From Sphingobacteriaceae bacterium (GTDB lineage: Bacteria; Bacteroidota; Bacteroidia; Sphingobacteriales; Sphingobacteriaceae), in the NCBI GenBank assembly GCA_947460875.1, contig CANHGR010000015.1, positions 1 to 50,006 on the forward strand: a stretch of 50,006 nt of DNA, written 5' to 3'. The translations under genes were made by a program, and so were the position numbers. This document shows positions 10,183-17,945 of the stretch, one piece after another (positions within the stretch are counted from its first letter, which is position 1; each line of letters starts with the position of its first letter). The notes under the pieces are model-generated. The model was given only the letters and a program-made list of their open reading frames with translations. It did not search any database and was not told where the DNA came from.

Positions 10183-10707
10183 ATGGCTTTAATTCTTCCA
10201 GTTCAAGGTGTTTCCCCTGTTATAGGTTCTAATTCGTTTGTTGCAGAAAATTCAACAATTGTGGGCGATGTGGTTATAGGTGAAAATTGTTCGGTTTGGT
10301 TTAACACAGTGATTAGGGGGGATGTCAATTTTATTCGGATAGGCAACAATTCCAATATTCAAGATGGCGCCGTTATCCACGGTACATACAAGAATGCATC
10401 AACAACGATTGGGAGCAATGTTTCTGTTGGGCATCGTGCAATTGTGCATGGTTGTACCCTAAAGGACTATGTACTTATTGGTATGGGTGCGATTATAATG
10501 GACCATGCGGTTGTTGAAGAGTTCTGTATTGTTGCTGCCGGTTCAGTGATTTTGGAGAACACTGTTTGCGAGTCGGGGTATTTATACGCTGGTGTTCCGG
10601 CACGCAAGATAAAAGCTTTAACAGAAGAACAGGTTGCGTTAGTGAAGCGGCTCCCCGGAAATTATATTATGTATTCGGGATGGTTTACAAAGGAGGCACC
10701 AATATAG
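10183..10707 (+). CDS. Gamma-carbonic anhydrase family protein (left-handed beta-helix)
   Basis: The 174-residue protein is built of hexapeptide repeats (IVGDVVIGENCSVW, IRIGNNSNIQDGAVIHG, TTIGSNVSVGHRAIVHG, VLIGMGAIIMDHAVVE) forming the left-handed beta-helix of the gamma-class carbonic anhydrase/YrdA/PaaY family. Histidines in VIHG, GHRAIVHG stand where trimeric members bind a divalent metal. The C-terminal GVPARKIKALTEEQ is also typical. Catalytic carbonic anhydrase activity is not assured; many YrdA-like members are uncharacterised. It lies 30 bp after nadB, and its 3' end overlaps the convergent lipoprotein gene by 23 bp. Confidence 0.9.
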   Translation: MALILPVQGVSPVIGSNSFVAENSTIVGDVVIGENCSVWFNTVIRGDVNFIRIGNNSNIQDGAVIHGTYKNASTTIGSNVSVGHRAIVHGCTLKDYVLIGMGAIIMDHAVVEEFCIVAAGSVILENTVCESGYLYAGVPARKIKALTEEQVALVKRLPGNYIMYSGWFTKEAPI

Positions 10708-12307
10708 GTTCTTCGAGATCCCAGTTTGGTCTTAGGCTGATTTCTGTGTTGCTGTTCCAAATTTTTTCGGGCTGCCTGTTTTTTTGAACACTCCCTGTGT
10801 CCCATTTTCCATTTTTGTTCGCATCGTACACGACTCTTATATTATACAGTCCAATAGGGATACTTTTATATTCTATTCTGCCGCTGTGCGTGAGCGATGT
10901 GGTTTTGGCGATAGTTGTTCCACTTTTTATCAATTGTATAAGATAATTAGCAGTATCAGGAAGACTAACAATAAGGCTTAGGTCGCCGTAGAGGTTTTCG
11001 CCCAAGAGTTTGAACTTATTGGTATAGTATTTATTGTTTCCGTATGTTCCGATAAATGTATTTTCATTTATTCTAATGCTATAGTTTCTTCCTGATTTCC
11101 AAGGATAGCTTAGTTTATATTTTCTTTGATTTGTTGAATCAGCAGTCACTTGCAACCCTTTTAGGGTGGTTGAATCGTCAAGTAGAATAATTCGGCTTAC
11201 ATCAATTTTACTTGCCGGGGATGACAAGGTTAGTATTAATCCGCTTAATGGACTCAGTCCCGAATTTTGGATATTGTCAGCTATAGTTATGATTCTGGCG
11301 TAAGTGTCTCTTTTTGAGCGCCTTATTACAACAGTGTCCAAGCTTTTGGTTTTGTCTTTGATTTCTAGTTCGATCGAATCGAATGCCAATTCAGGCAACC
11401 AAAGGTAAGCTGAATCTCCTGTCGAATTGAATTCGGTTTCTTTTTTTGAATTTAATTCCGGCATGTTTAGAATGTTTAGCGATGGAGTTTCGACGGTTTG
11501 ATTGAAGGTCATCGCAATTCGTCCGTCGGGTTCTATTCGTTTATCTAATACCTGGAATGCAGCGGCATTTTGTTTGAATGTTTCAAGTTTTACTTGCGTG
11601 ACGTTTGTTTTTAAAGCGATTGGTTCTGTCAAAAATGCTATTTCTTCAGTTACGGAATTATATATTCGGTCACCGCTTTGTTCTTTTAAAGCATAAAGTC
11701 TGTAGGTATCGGATCTCAGATTTTTGAATGTGAAGTTCCCAGCTGAGTCTGTCTGTGTGATGATGTTTGCGGGCTTTTTTCCGAAGATTGTATCCTGGGT
11801 GGTAGGGATCAGAAAAACCAGGAGCTCTGGTTCGATTTTTGTTGTTAGAGAATTTTTTACGGTTCCTGATATTGTCAACGAATCAATAATATTTCCGGTT
11901 GAAAATACGTAGCTAAAGTTTCTTAGGATATTTCCCTCGTTGTAGTCGGCCAATCCTTTTCCGAAATTTATAGTATATGTTGTGTTTCTCTCGAGGGAAT
12001 CCGCGAATGAAATAGTTAGCAAGTTTTTTTTTGCCCTTAGTTCGGGAAGCTTAGCTAAAGAAGGAGATATGCTAATCTGTTTGTACTCATCGATTAGTTT
12101 TACGAATTCATCAAATATGATCTCGATTTTTTCTTCCTTGAAATTTCTAGTCAGATTTTCTGGTTTTAGCTCAACGACTTTTGGAGCGTCGGTATCTCTG
12201 GGTCCACCTGTGGGTTGTTGTACGCTTGCGCAGCCTGAAATAATTAGAAATAATGAAAATCGACAGAGATTTAATGGCTTAAGAAGGGAGTTTACTGAAG
12301 AGGCCAT
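10685..12307 (-). CDS. Ig-like (Big_5) domain lipoprotein
   Basis: The 540-residue protein begins with a lipoprotein signal ending in a lipobox ISGC (Cys near residue 26), followed by the family hallmark QQPTGGPRDTDAPKVV. An Ig-like Big_5 domain follows at about residues 40-140 (IIFDEFVKLID, TYTINFGKGLADYNEGN). Beta-sandwich repeats resembling carboxypeptidase-regulatory-like modules (ISGTVKNS, GNFTFKNLRSDTYRLYALKE) come next. A C-terminal IGLYNIRVVYDANKNGKWDTG segment closes it. The family is widespread in Bacteroidota and is presumably an outer-membrane or surface lipoprotein; its function is not known to me. It is downstream of mnmG on the same strand with a gap of about 125 bp that holds its own promoter-like site. 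Confidence 0.85.
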   Translation of the reverse strand: MASSVNSLLKPLNLCRFSLFLIISGCASVQQPTGGPRDTDAPKVVELKPENLTRNFKEEKIEIIFDEFVKLIDEYKQISISPSLAKLPELRAKKNLLTISFADSLERNTTYTINFGKGLADYNEGNILRNFSYVFSTGNIIDSLTISGTVKNSLTTKIEPELLVFLIPTTQDTIFGKKPANIITQTDSAGNFTFKNLRSDTYRLYALKEQSGDRIYNSVTEEIAFLTEPIALKTNVTQVKLETFKQNAAAFQVLDKRIEPDGRIAMTFNQTVETPSLNILNMPELNSKKETEFNSTGDSAYLWLPELAFDSIELEIKDKTKSLDTVVIRRSKRDTYARIITIADNIQNSGLSPLSGLILTLSSPASKIDVSRIILLDDSTTLKGLQVTADSTNQRKYKLSYPWKSGRNYSIRINENTFIGTYGNNKYYTNKFKLLGENLYGDLSLIVSLPDTANYLIQLIKSGTTIAKTTSLTHSGRIEYKSIPIGLYNIRVVYDANKNGKWDTGSVQKNRQPEKIWNSNTEISLRPNWDLEEPILVPPL

Positions 12308-12338
12308 TTATAAGGCTTTAGAGAGATTTTTGGCTGTG

Positions 12339-12346
12339 CAAATATA
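12339..12346 (-). promoter_or_regulatory. Candidate -7 promoter box upstream of the Ig-like lipoprotein
   Basis: On the minus strand these bases read TATATTTG, a full match to the Bacteroidota -7 consensus TAnnTTTG. It lies 32 bp before the lipoprotein start, giving a leader of about 25-30 nt. No clear TTTG is found at -33 spacing, so support is partial. Confidence 0.35.
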
Positions 12347-12432
12347 AAGCATTAGCACACTCGAGATATGCTGTCTGAGGGCTTTATTTTTAGTTTGTTT
12401 ATTTCCCAGGTAAAGCATTGTTAATGAGTGAT

Positions 12433-14295
12433 TTAGGAATTTATGTGAACCATAAGAACTGTTATGTCTGAGGGAGACACTCCCGAAATTCTCGATGCTT
12501 GCCCTAGGGTCCTGGGCTTAATTTTAGATAATTTTTCTCTGGCTTCTGTCGACAAAGATTCTAATGTTCCATAATCGAATGCCGGATTAATGTAATGGTC
12601 CTCAAATTTTTTCATCTTATTAACTATTTCGAGTTCCTTCTCGAAGTAGCTTTCGTATTTTACGATGATTTCTGCTTGCTCTAATGTTTCTGTACTATAG
12701 GTTTCGAATTTCTTGTTAACTTCTTCGTTGTAGGTTCTTAAGTCGTTTATTGATACCTGCGGTCTGCTCAGAAGATTAATGAGTTTTACTTTATGGGGTA
12801 TAGGGCTTGTTCCTAGGTTGGCGAGCATTGTGTTCGCTTGCGCTGGCTCGACTGAAGTGTTTTTAATGAAATTCACAAGTTCCGCTGATTGTTTTATTTT
12901 GTTTTCGACGACTTCCAGGCGTGAAGTTGAGATTAGTCCTAACTCATGTGCGATTGGGCTCAGGCGAATATCGGCATTATCTTGTCGCAATAGTAGTCGA
13001 TGTTCCGCCCGAGAGGTGAACATTCTATACGGCTCATCAGTTCCCTTAGTCACGAGATCATCGATGAGTACTCCAATGTATGAATTTGACCGTTGCATGA
13101 TTAGTTCATGTTGATCTTTTAGTTTTTGATGCGCATTAATGCCGGCTATAAACCCTTGGCTTGCCGCTTCCTCATATCCGGTTGTTCCATTGATTTGGCC
13201 TGCAAAATATAGGTTCTCTATGTTTTTTGTTTCGAGCGTCAGGCTTAGTTGTGTAGGCGGGAAGTAATCATACTCAATAGCATATCCTGGTCTGAACATT
13301 TTTGCATGTTCGAATCCCGGTATTTTTACTAATGCTCGGTACTGTATATCTTCCGGTAGAGAGGTTGAAAAGCCGTTTACATAGATTTCTACAGTATTCC
13401 AACCCTCTGGTTCTACAAATATTTGATGCCTGTCGCGCTCAGCAAAGCGATTTATTTTGTCTTCTATGGATGGGCAATATCTGGGACCCAGTCCTTTTAT
13501 TCGTCCGGTGAACATTGGGGATTTTTCAAATCCCTCTTTTAATGTTTCGTGTACGGCCGTATTGGTGTAGGTGACCCAACAGCATCGTTGAAGTTTTGAG
13601 GGTTCGGTGTTTGTAAATGAAAACTTTGACGGATTTTCGTCGCCCCATTGTTCCTCCATTTTTGTATAGTCCAAGCTTCTGCCGTCGACTCTCGGTGGCG
13701 TTCCAGTTTTCATTCGGCCTGATTCAAATCCTAGCTCGCGTAATTGTTCCGTAATTCCTGTTGCAGATCGTTCTGCACTTCTGCCACCGCCAAATTGTTT
13801 CTCACCGATATGTATAAGGCCGTTCAGAAAGGTGCCATTGGTAAGGATGACGGCATTCGCTTTTATTTCGATACCAAGGGAGGTCTTTACGCCATTGATT
13901 GTATTTCCTTTAGTTAGTATTGACGTAACGGTATCTTGCCAAAAGTCGACATTTTTAGTTTGTTCCAACATTAAACGCCATTCTTCTGCGAATCGTAAGC
14001 GGTCAGTTTGTGCGCGTGGACTCCACATTGCTGGACCCTTAGACTTGTTTAGCATCCTAAATTGAATCGTTGATTTATCGGTGACGATTCCGGAATAACC
14101 TCCCATTGCATCGATCTCACGTACAATTTGGCCTTTAGCAACTCCTCCCATAGCTGGGTTGCAGCTCATTTGAGCGATAGTCCCCATGTTCATTGTGATG
14201 AGCAAGACTGATGATCCTAAATTTGCGGCGGCCGCCGCAGCTTCGCATCCGGCGTGGCCGGCGCCAACTACAATGATATCGTATTTTTTAAACAT
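12433..14295 (-). CDS. mnmG: tRNA uridine-5-carboxymethylaminomethylation enzyme MnmG (GidA)
   Basis: MnmG, with MnmE, uses FAD, NADH and methylene-tetrahydrofolate to modify the wobble uridine (U34) of several tRNAs. The 620-residue protein has the FAD-binding [10 protein letters not shown] (11-20), [23 protein letters not shown] (about 44-66), [39 protein letters not shown] and the C-terminal MnmE-binding region. Length is standard. It is 32 bp downstream of the ABC-F gene on the same strand. The classic partners gidB/rsmG and parAB are not adjacent, although a parS-like palindrome is. Confidence 0.97.
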   Translation of the reverse strand: MFKKYDIIVVGAGHAGCEAAAAAANLGSSVLLITMNMGTIAQMSCNPAMGGVAKGQIVREIDAMGGYSGIVTDKSTIQFRMLNKSKGPAMWSPRAQTDRLRFAEEWRLMLEQTKNVDFWQDTVTSILTKGNTINGVKTSLGIEIKANAVILTNGTFLNGLIHIGEKQFGGGRSAERSATGITEQLRELGFESGRMKTGTPPRVDGRSLDYTKMEEQWGDENPSKFSFTNTEPSKLQRCCWVTYTNTAVHETLKEGFEKSPMFTGRIKGLGPRYCPSIEDKINRFAERDRHQIFVEPEGWNTVEIYVNGFSTSLPEDIQYRALVKIPGFEHAKMFRPGYAIEYDYFPPTQLSLTLETKNIENLYFAGQINGTTGYEEAASQGFIAGINAHQKLKDQHELIMQRSNSYIGVLIDDLVTKGTDEPYRMFTSRAEHRLLLRQDNADIRLSPIAHELGLISTSRLEVVENKIKQSAELVNFIKNTSVEPAQANTMLANLGTSPIPHKVKLINLLSRPQVSINDLRTYNEEVNKKFETYSTETLEQAEIIVKYESYFEKELEIVNKMKKFEDHYINPAFDYGTLESLSTEAREKLSKIKPRTLGQASRISGVSPSDITVLMVHINS

Positions 14296-14311
14296 GATTT
14301 TATTTTCTCAA

Positions 14312-14327
14312 TGTTCCACGTGGAACA
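14312..14327. promoter_or_regulatory. parS-like ParB binding palindrome
   Basis: The 16-bp perfect inverted repeat TGTTCCACGTGGAACA occupies the middle of the 32-bp gap between the ABC-F stop codon and the mnmG start codon. It differs from the Bacillus consensus TGTTTCACGTGAAACA only at the symmetric pair of positions where parS sites are known to vary, and it equals the form reported for pseudomonads. ParB nucleates on such sites to load SMC and segregate the origin region. I found only this copy in the window. The identification is from sequence match; ParB binding is inferred. Confidence 0.75.
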
Positions 14328-16187
14328 TTAGGATTCAATTAGCTCGGCTAATTCGATCCATCTGTTTGTTTTTTGCTCAAGTTCAATATTGAGCTCCTTG
14401 ATTTTTTTCGCAATGTTGTTTAGTTCGTCATGGTTTTGCGCATCTGAATTTAACTGTAAAGCTAAGGCCTTTAATCGTTCTTCGACTTCTTCAATTTCTT
14501 TTGCCACTGAAGCATATTCTTTTTGTTCATTAAAACTTGCTTTCTTTTTGATTGGCGATTGCGGCTTTGTTATACTAGATAAACTGTCTTTCGCTAATTG
14601 TTTCTTTTCTTCTTGTTCCATTCGGTAGTCTGTATAGTTGCCTATATAGATTCGAATATGTCCTTTTTCTTCAATTATAAACAGCTGTTCCGTCAGCCTA
14701 TCTATTAAATACCGATCGTGAGATATTAGAAGAAGAATGCCGTTAAATTTCAAAAGAAAATCTTCTAAAACATTTAAGGTGTCTATATCTAAATCGTTTG
14801 TAGGCTCGTCTAAAATCAAGAAATTAGGATTTCTCATTAAAATCCTCATTAGTTGTAAACGCTTTTTTTCTCCTCCGCTAAGTTTACTTACTTTATCATG
14901 CTGCTTTTGGGGAGGGAAGAGAAAATGTGTAAGTAACTGAGATGCGGTGAGCATTTTGTTGTCGGCCATCGTAATATATTCTGCCACATTCTTAACCACG
15001 TCGATTACGCGTTCGTCTTCGCCGGCATCCAGTCCGCCTTGTTTGTAATATCCAAAAACAGTGGTTTCGCCGACATTCACACGCCCTTGGTCTGCCTGTA
15101 ACGCACCTGTAATAATATTAAGGAGAGTTGATTTTCCGGTTCCATTTTTCCCCGAGATTCCTATCCGATCTCCTTTCTTGAATGTGTAACTGAAGTCACT
15201 TATGATAATACGATCATTAAATGATTTTGTGAGATGTTCTAACTCAAGAATTTTATTTCCTTGTCTCGAAACTCTTACGCTTAGTTCTAATTGATCCTGT
15301 GTTCTTTTACCTTGAACCTTTTCTTCCAGATCGTAGAATGCTCCTATTCTAGATTTCGATTTAGTTGATCGTGCCTTGGGTTGTCTACGCATCCATTCGA
15401 GCTCGCGACGGAGGAGGTTGCTATTCTTACTGTACTCAGCGTTTTCAGCCATCAGTCTTTCGTCCTTTTTCTCCAGGAAATAGCTGTAGTTGCCTTTGTA
15501 AGAAAAAAGCTTACCGTGTTCAAGTTCAATTATATTTTGACAGACGTTATCTAGGAAATACCGATCATGAGTAACCAAGACAATTGTTTTTTGTCCGGTC
15601 GTTAGAAAGCTTTCCAGCCATTCTATTGTTTCAATATCTAAATGATTTGTAGGTTCGTCAAGAATATATACGTCGGGTTCATCAATAAGTAATTTAGCTA
15701 GGGCCAATCGTTTTCTTTGACCACCCGAAAGGCTATTTATACTTTGATTTAGATCGGTTATGCCCAGCCTGGATAGAATAGTTTTGATCTCGTACTCGTA
15801 TTCCCAGGCATTTAGTTCGCTGAGTTCATCGGTAAGCTGACTTAATAAGTTTTCATCGGGATGGGTCTGTTCAAGAAGCTCTTCGTATTTTCTTACTGCC
15901 TGTTGTTGTTGATTATCAGCACTATAGATAAAATCAGCAATAGTAGTCTGGCCTGTAAAGTCCGGATCTTGTTGCAGATAACCCAACTTTAAAAAGCGTT
16001 CTTTAACGACCTTTCCGACTGATGGTGCTAAGACTTCGGCCAGTATCTTTAAAAGCGTGGATTTACCGGTTCCGTTTATTCCGACCAGGGCAATTCTTTC
16101 TCCCTTTTCAATACCTAAGAAAAGATCGTTAAATAGCCATCTATCATGGTACTTGTGACCCAGGCTCTCTGTTGATAAAATACTCAA
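14328..16187 (-). CDS. ABC-F family ATPase, Uup-like
   Basis: The 619-residue protein has two ABC ATPase domains and no membrane segments, the ABC-F layout. Domain 1 has Walker A GINGTGKST (36-44), signature LSGGQRKRLALA and DEPTNHLD. The inter-domain linker is rich in Arg/Lys (RRQPKARSTKSKSR). Domain 2 has GKNGTGKST, LSGGEKKRLQL and DEPTNDLD. A Lys/Glu-rich coiled coil (about 555-619) forms the C-terminus, as in Uup. ABC-F proteins act at the ribosomal E site or, for Uup, in DNA and ribosome-related quality control. Resistance-type ABC-F function cannot be excluded but the core-gene context argues against it. The stop codon abuts the parS-like palindrome. Confidence 0.92.
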   Translation of the reverse strand: MSILSTESLGHKYHDRWLFNDLFLGIEKGERIALVGINGTGKSTLLKILAEVLAPSVGKVVKERFLKLGYLQQDPDFTGQTTIADFIYSADNQQQQAVRKYEELLEQTHPDENLLSQLTDELSELNAWEYEYEIKTILSRLGITDLNQSINSLSGGQRKRLALAKLLIDEPDVYILDEPTNHLDIETIEWLESFLTTGQKTIVLVTHDRYFLDNVCQNIIELEHGKLFSYKGNYSYFLEKKDERLMAENAEYSKNSNLLRRELEWMRRQPKARSTKSKSRIGAFYDLEEKVQGKRTQDQLELSVRVSRQGNKILELEHLTKSFNDRIIISDFSYTFKKGDRIGISGKNGTGKSTLLNIITGALQADQGRVNVGETTVFGYYKQGGLDAGEDERVIDVVKNVAEYITMADNKMLTASQLLTHFLFPPQKQHDKVSKLSGGEKKRLQLMRILMRNPNFLILDEPTNDLDIDTLNVLEDFLLKFNGILLLISHDRYLIDRLTEQLFIIEEKGHIRIYIGNYTDYRMEQEEKKQLAKDSLSSITKPQSPIKKKASFNEQKEYASVAKEIEEVEERLKALALQLNSDAQNHDELNNIAKKIKELNIELEQKTNRWIELAELIES

Positions 16188-16326
16188 AATATTTAGAATG
16201 ATTTTGTTCGTTAAACTATATTCAACGAACTTTGTGTCAATTAGTCAGTCGTTGCATTTAAATTATGCAAAGTAAATGAATATTATCTGCAAAAATGCAC
16301 ATTCGTCAAACTGGATCAAAATTTGC

Positions 16327-16338
16327 ATGTTATAACAT
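16327..16338. promoter_or_regulatory. 12-bp palindrome upstream of the pirin gene
   Basis: ATGTTATAACAT is a perfect inverted repeat ending 14 bp before the pirin start codon, in the divergent gap shared with the ABC-F gene. A TTTG at 16322-16325 precedes it. It could be an operator, but AT-rich palindromes of this size also occur by chance. Confidence 0.3.
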
Positions 16339-16352
16339 ATAATTAAATTCGT

Positions 16353-17063
16353 ATGAAAAAGACAATTCATAAGGCCGATAGCCGAGGTATTCAAGATCAC
16401 GGCTGGTTGAAGGCAGCTCATTCTTTTAGTTTTGCAAGTTACTACGATCCTGCAAGAGTACATTTCGGCCTACTTCGTGTACTTAATGATGATATTGTAG
16501 CGCCGGCGATGGGATTTGGTACCCACGGCCATGATAATATGGAGATCGTTACAATTCCATTGAGGGGCTCTCTGGCGCATAAAGATAGTCTAGGTTCTGA
16601 AGGCGTAATCACACCTGGAGAAGTTCAAATTATGTCGGCTGGAACAGGAATAAGGCACTCCGAGTTTAATGCATCACAAACAGAAGAAACCAACCTTTTG
16701 CAGATTTGGGTATTTCCAAAGGAAAGAAACATCGAACCACGTTATGATCAAAGAAACTTTGATGCGGTCGATTCAAAAAATATTTTTCAAATGCTAGTTT
16801 CCCCTAACGGGGAGGGCGGCACAATGTTGATAAATCAAGATGCGTACTTTTCGATCGGAAATTTTGACAAGGAAATTGCTATTTCTTACAAAATTAATCA
16901 TCCCGGTAACGGCGCTTATATTTTTATTATTGAGGGAAATGCCAAAATTGAAGGGGATGAACTTAACAGGAGAGATGCAATGGGGATTTCTGAAGCCGAT
17001 GAGTTTAATTTATTGATTAGCAAGGATTCAAAATTATTGGTCATTGAAGTTCCGATGGAATAG
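16353..17063 (+). CDS. Pirin family bicupin protein (YhaK-like)
   Basis: This 236-residue protein belongs to the pirin group of double cupins. The N-terminal cupin holds the metal-binding set H58 and H60 (FGTHGHDNMEIVT), H102 and E104 (GIRHSEFN). The PLRGSLAHKDSLG and PGEVQIMSAGTG stretches are typical. The C-terminal cupin lacks a comparable metal set. Some relatives degrade quercetin, others are redox-sensitive regulators; the substrate here is unknown. The gene is alone on the plus strand between ABC-F (divergent) and ybeY (convergent, 7 bp apart). Confidence 0.9.
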   Translation: MKKTIHKADSRGIQDHGWLKAAHSFSFASYYDPARVHFGLLRVLNDDIVAPAMGFGTHGHDNMEIVTIPLRGSLAHKDSLGSEGVITPGEVQIMSAGTGIRHSEFNASQTEETNLLQIWVFPKERNIEPRYDQRNFDAVDSKNIFQMLVSPNGEGGTMLINQDAYFSIGNFDKEIAISYKINHPGNGAYIFIIEGNAKIEGDELNRRDAMGISEADEFNLLISKDSKLLVIEVPME

Positions 17064-17070
17064 GAATGTC

Positions 17071-17499
17071 TTAAAAGTTGCGGAGTGCAAGGTATTTATT
17101 CTCCATTTCGGTCATAAACACCTTGTTTTTTTTGGGCTTGTCTTTGTACCCCAAAAGATGAAGTACACCATGCATCATAACTCGGTGGATCTCGTCTACT
17201 ACACTAACACCAAACTTGAACGCATTTTCCGAAACGCGATCGATGCTGATATAGATATCGCCACTGACCGTTCCAACATCTTCAGCGTTGTCAAATGTAA
17301 TAACGTCTGTGAAAGTAGAATGATTTAGAAATTGTTTATTGATTTCTAGTAAGTAAAGATCACTACAAAAGACAAAGTTGAGTTCAGTAATTTTATATTT
17401 TTCGGCTTGAACAGATGTTTTTATCCAAGCTTTCAACCCGCTCTTTTTTTCAAGTCGAAGTTTTACATCTTCAGTAAAGAAGTTAATACTCCCCTTCAC
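17071..17499 (-). CDS. ybeY: rRNA maturation endoribonuclease YbeY
   Basis: YbeY is a metal-dependent RNase involved in 16S rRNA 3'-end maturation and ribosome quality control. The 142-residue protein has FLNHSTFTDVITFD (57-70), GDIYISIDRV (80-89) and the metal motif MMHGVLHLLGYKD with H110 and H114. The third ligand is His in most bacteria (GYDH); here the sequence is GYKDK, with D120 at or next to that place, a variation I associate with Bacteroidota members. It follows the anti-sigma kinase gene by 2 bp, so it is probably the last gene of that operon. Confidence 0.93.
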   Translation of the reverse strand: MKGSINFFTEDVKLRLEKKSGLKAWIKTSVQAEKYKITELNFVFCSDLYLLEINKQFLNHSTFTDVITFDNAEDVGTVSGDIYISIDRVSENAFKFGVSVVDEIHRVMMHGVLHLLGYKDKPKKNKVFMTEMENKYLALRNF

Positions 17500-17501
17500 A
17501 A

Positions 17502-17945
17502 TTAGATGTTAAAATGAAGCGCTACTTCGCTACCGTTAGAATTGAAGACGCAGCGATCTGCGAGCTGTTTTACAATAAAAATACCTCGGCCCGTGAGCTG
17601 TTCTATATTCTCAGGAGATGTTGGATCGGGTAAATTATGATAATCAAACCCATCTCCCTCGTCGGAAATAGTAAAAACAAAATTCTTGTTATTTTGAATT
17701 TCAAGCGTTATCCGAACTTGCTTTTGATCGTCTTCCTTATTGCCATGTAAAATAGAATTGTTTGATACCTCACTAACACATGTGAGGATTTTGGCGTAGG
17801 TTTCATCGGGAATATTATACTGTTCCTTTATTGTGTCGACGAAATTCTCAACTAAGGTAAGACTGTTCCGGCGCGAAGGAAGTTCTAAAGTATACAAAAC
17901 CAGATCTTTGGCTATTTCAACCCTATTTCTGAGCATCGAAATCAT
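17502..17945 (-). CDS. ATP-binding anti-sigma-type serine kinase (RsbW/SpoIIAB-like)
   Basis: The 147-residue protein is a single GHKL ATPase domain of the RsbW/SpoIIAB type. It has the N-box EVSNNSILHGN (59-69), the G1 box DEGDGFD (95-101) and the G2 box LTGRGIFIVKQLAD (117-130). Such kinases bind a sigma factor and are released by an anti-anti-sigma protein they phosphorylate. No sigma factor or STAS-domain partner is within the window. The start overlaps the DUF4175 stop codon by 4 bp (17942-17945), and ybeY follows 2 bp later, so the three are one transcription unit. Confidence 0.88.
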   Translation of the reverse strand: MISMLRNRVEIAKDLVLYTLELPSRRNSLTLVENFVDTIKEQYNIPDETYAKILTCVSEVSNNSILHGNKEDDQKQVRITLEIQNNKNFVFTISDEGDGFDYHNLPDPTSPENIEQLTGRGIFIVKQLADRCVFNSNGSEVALHFNI

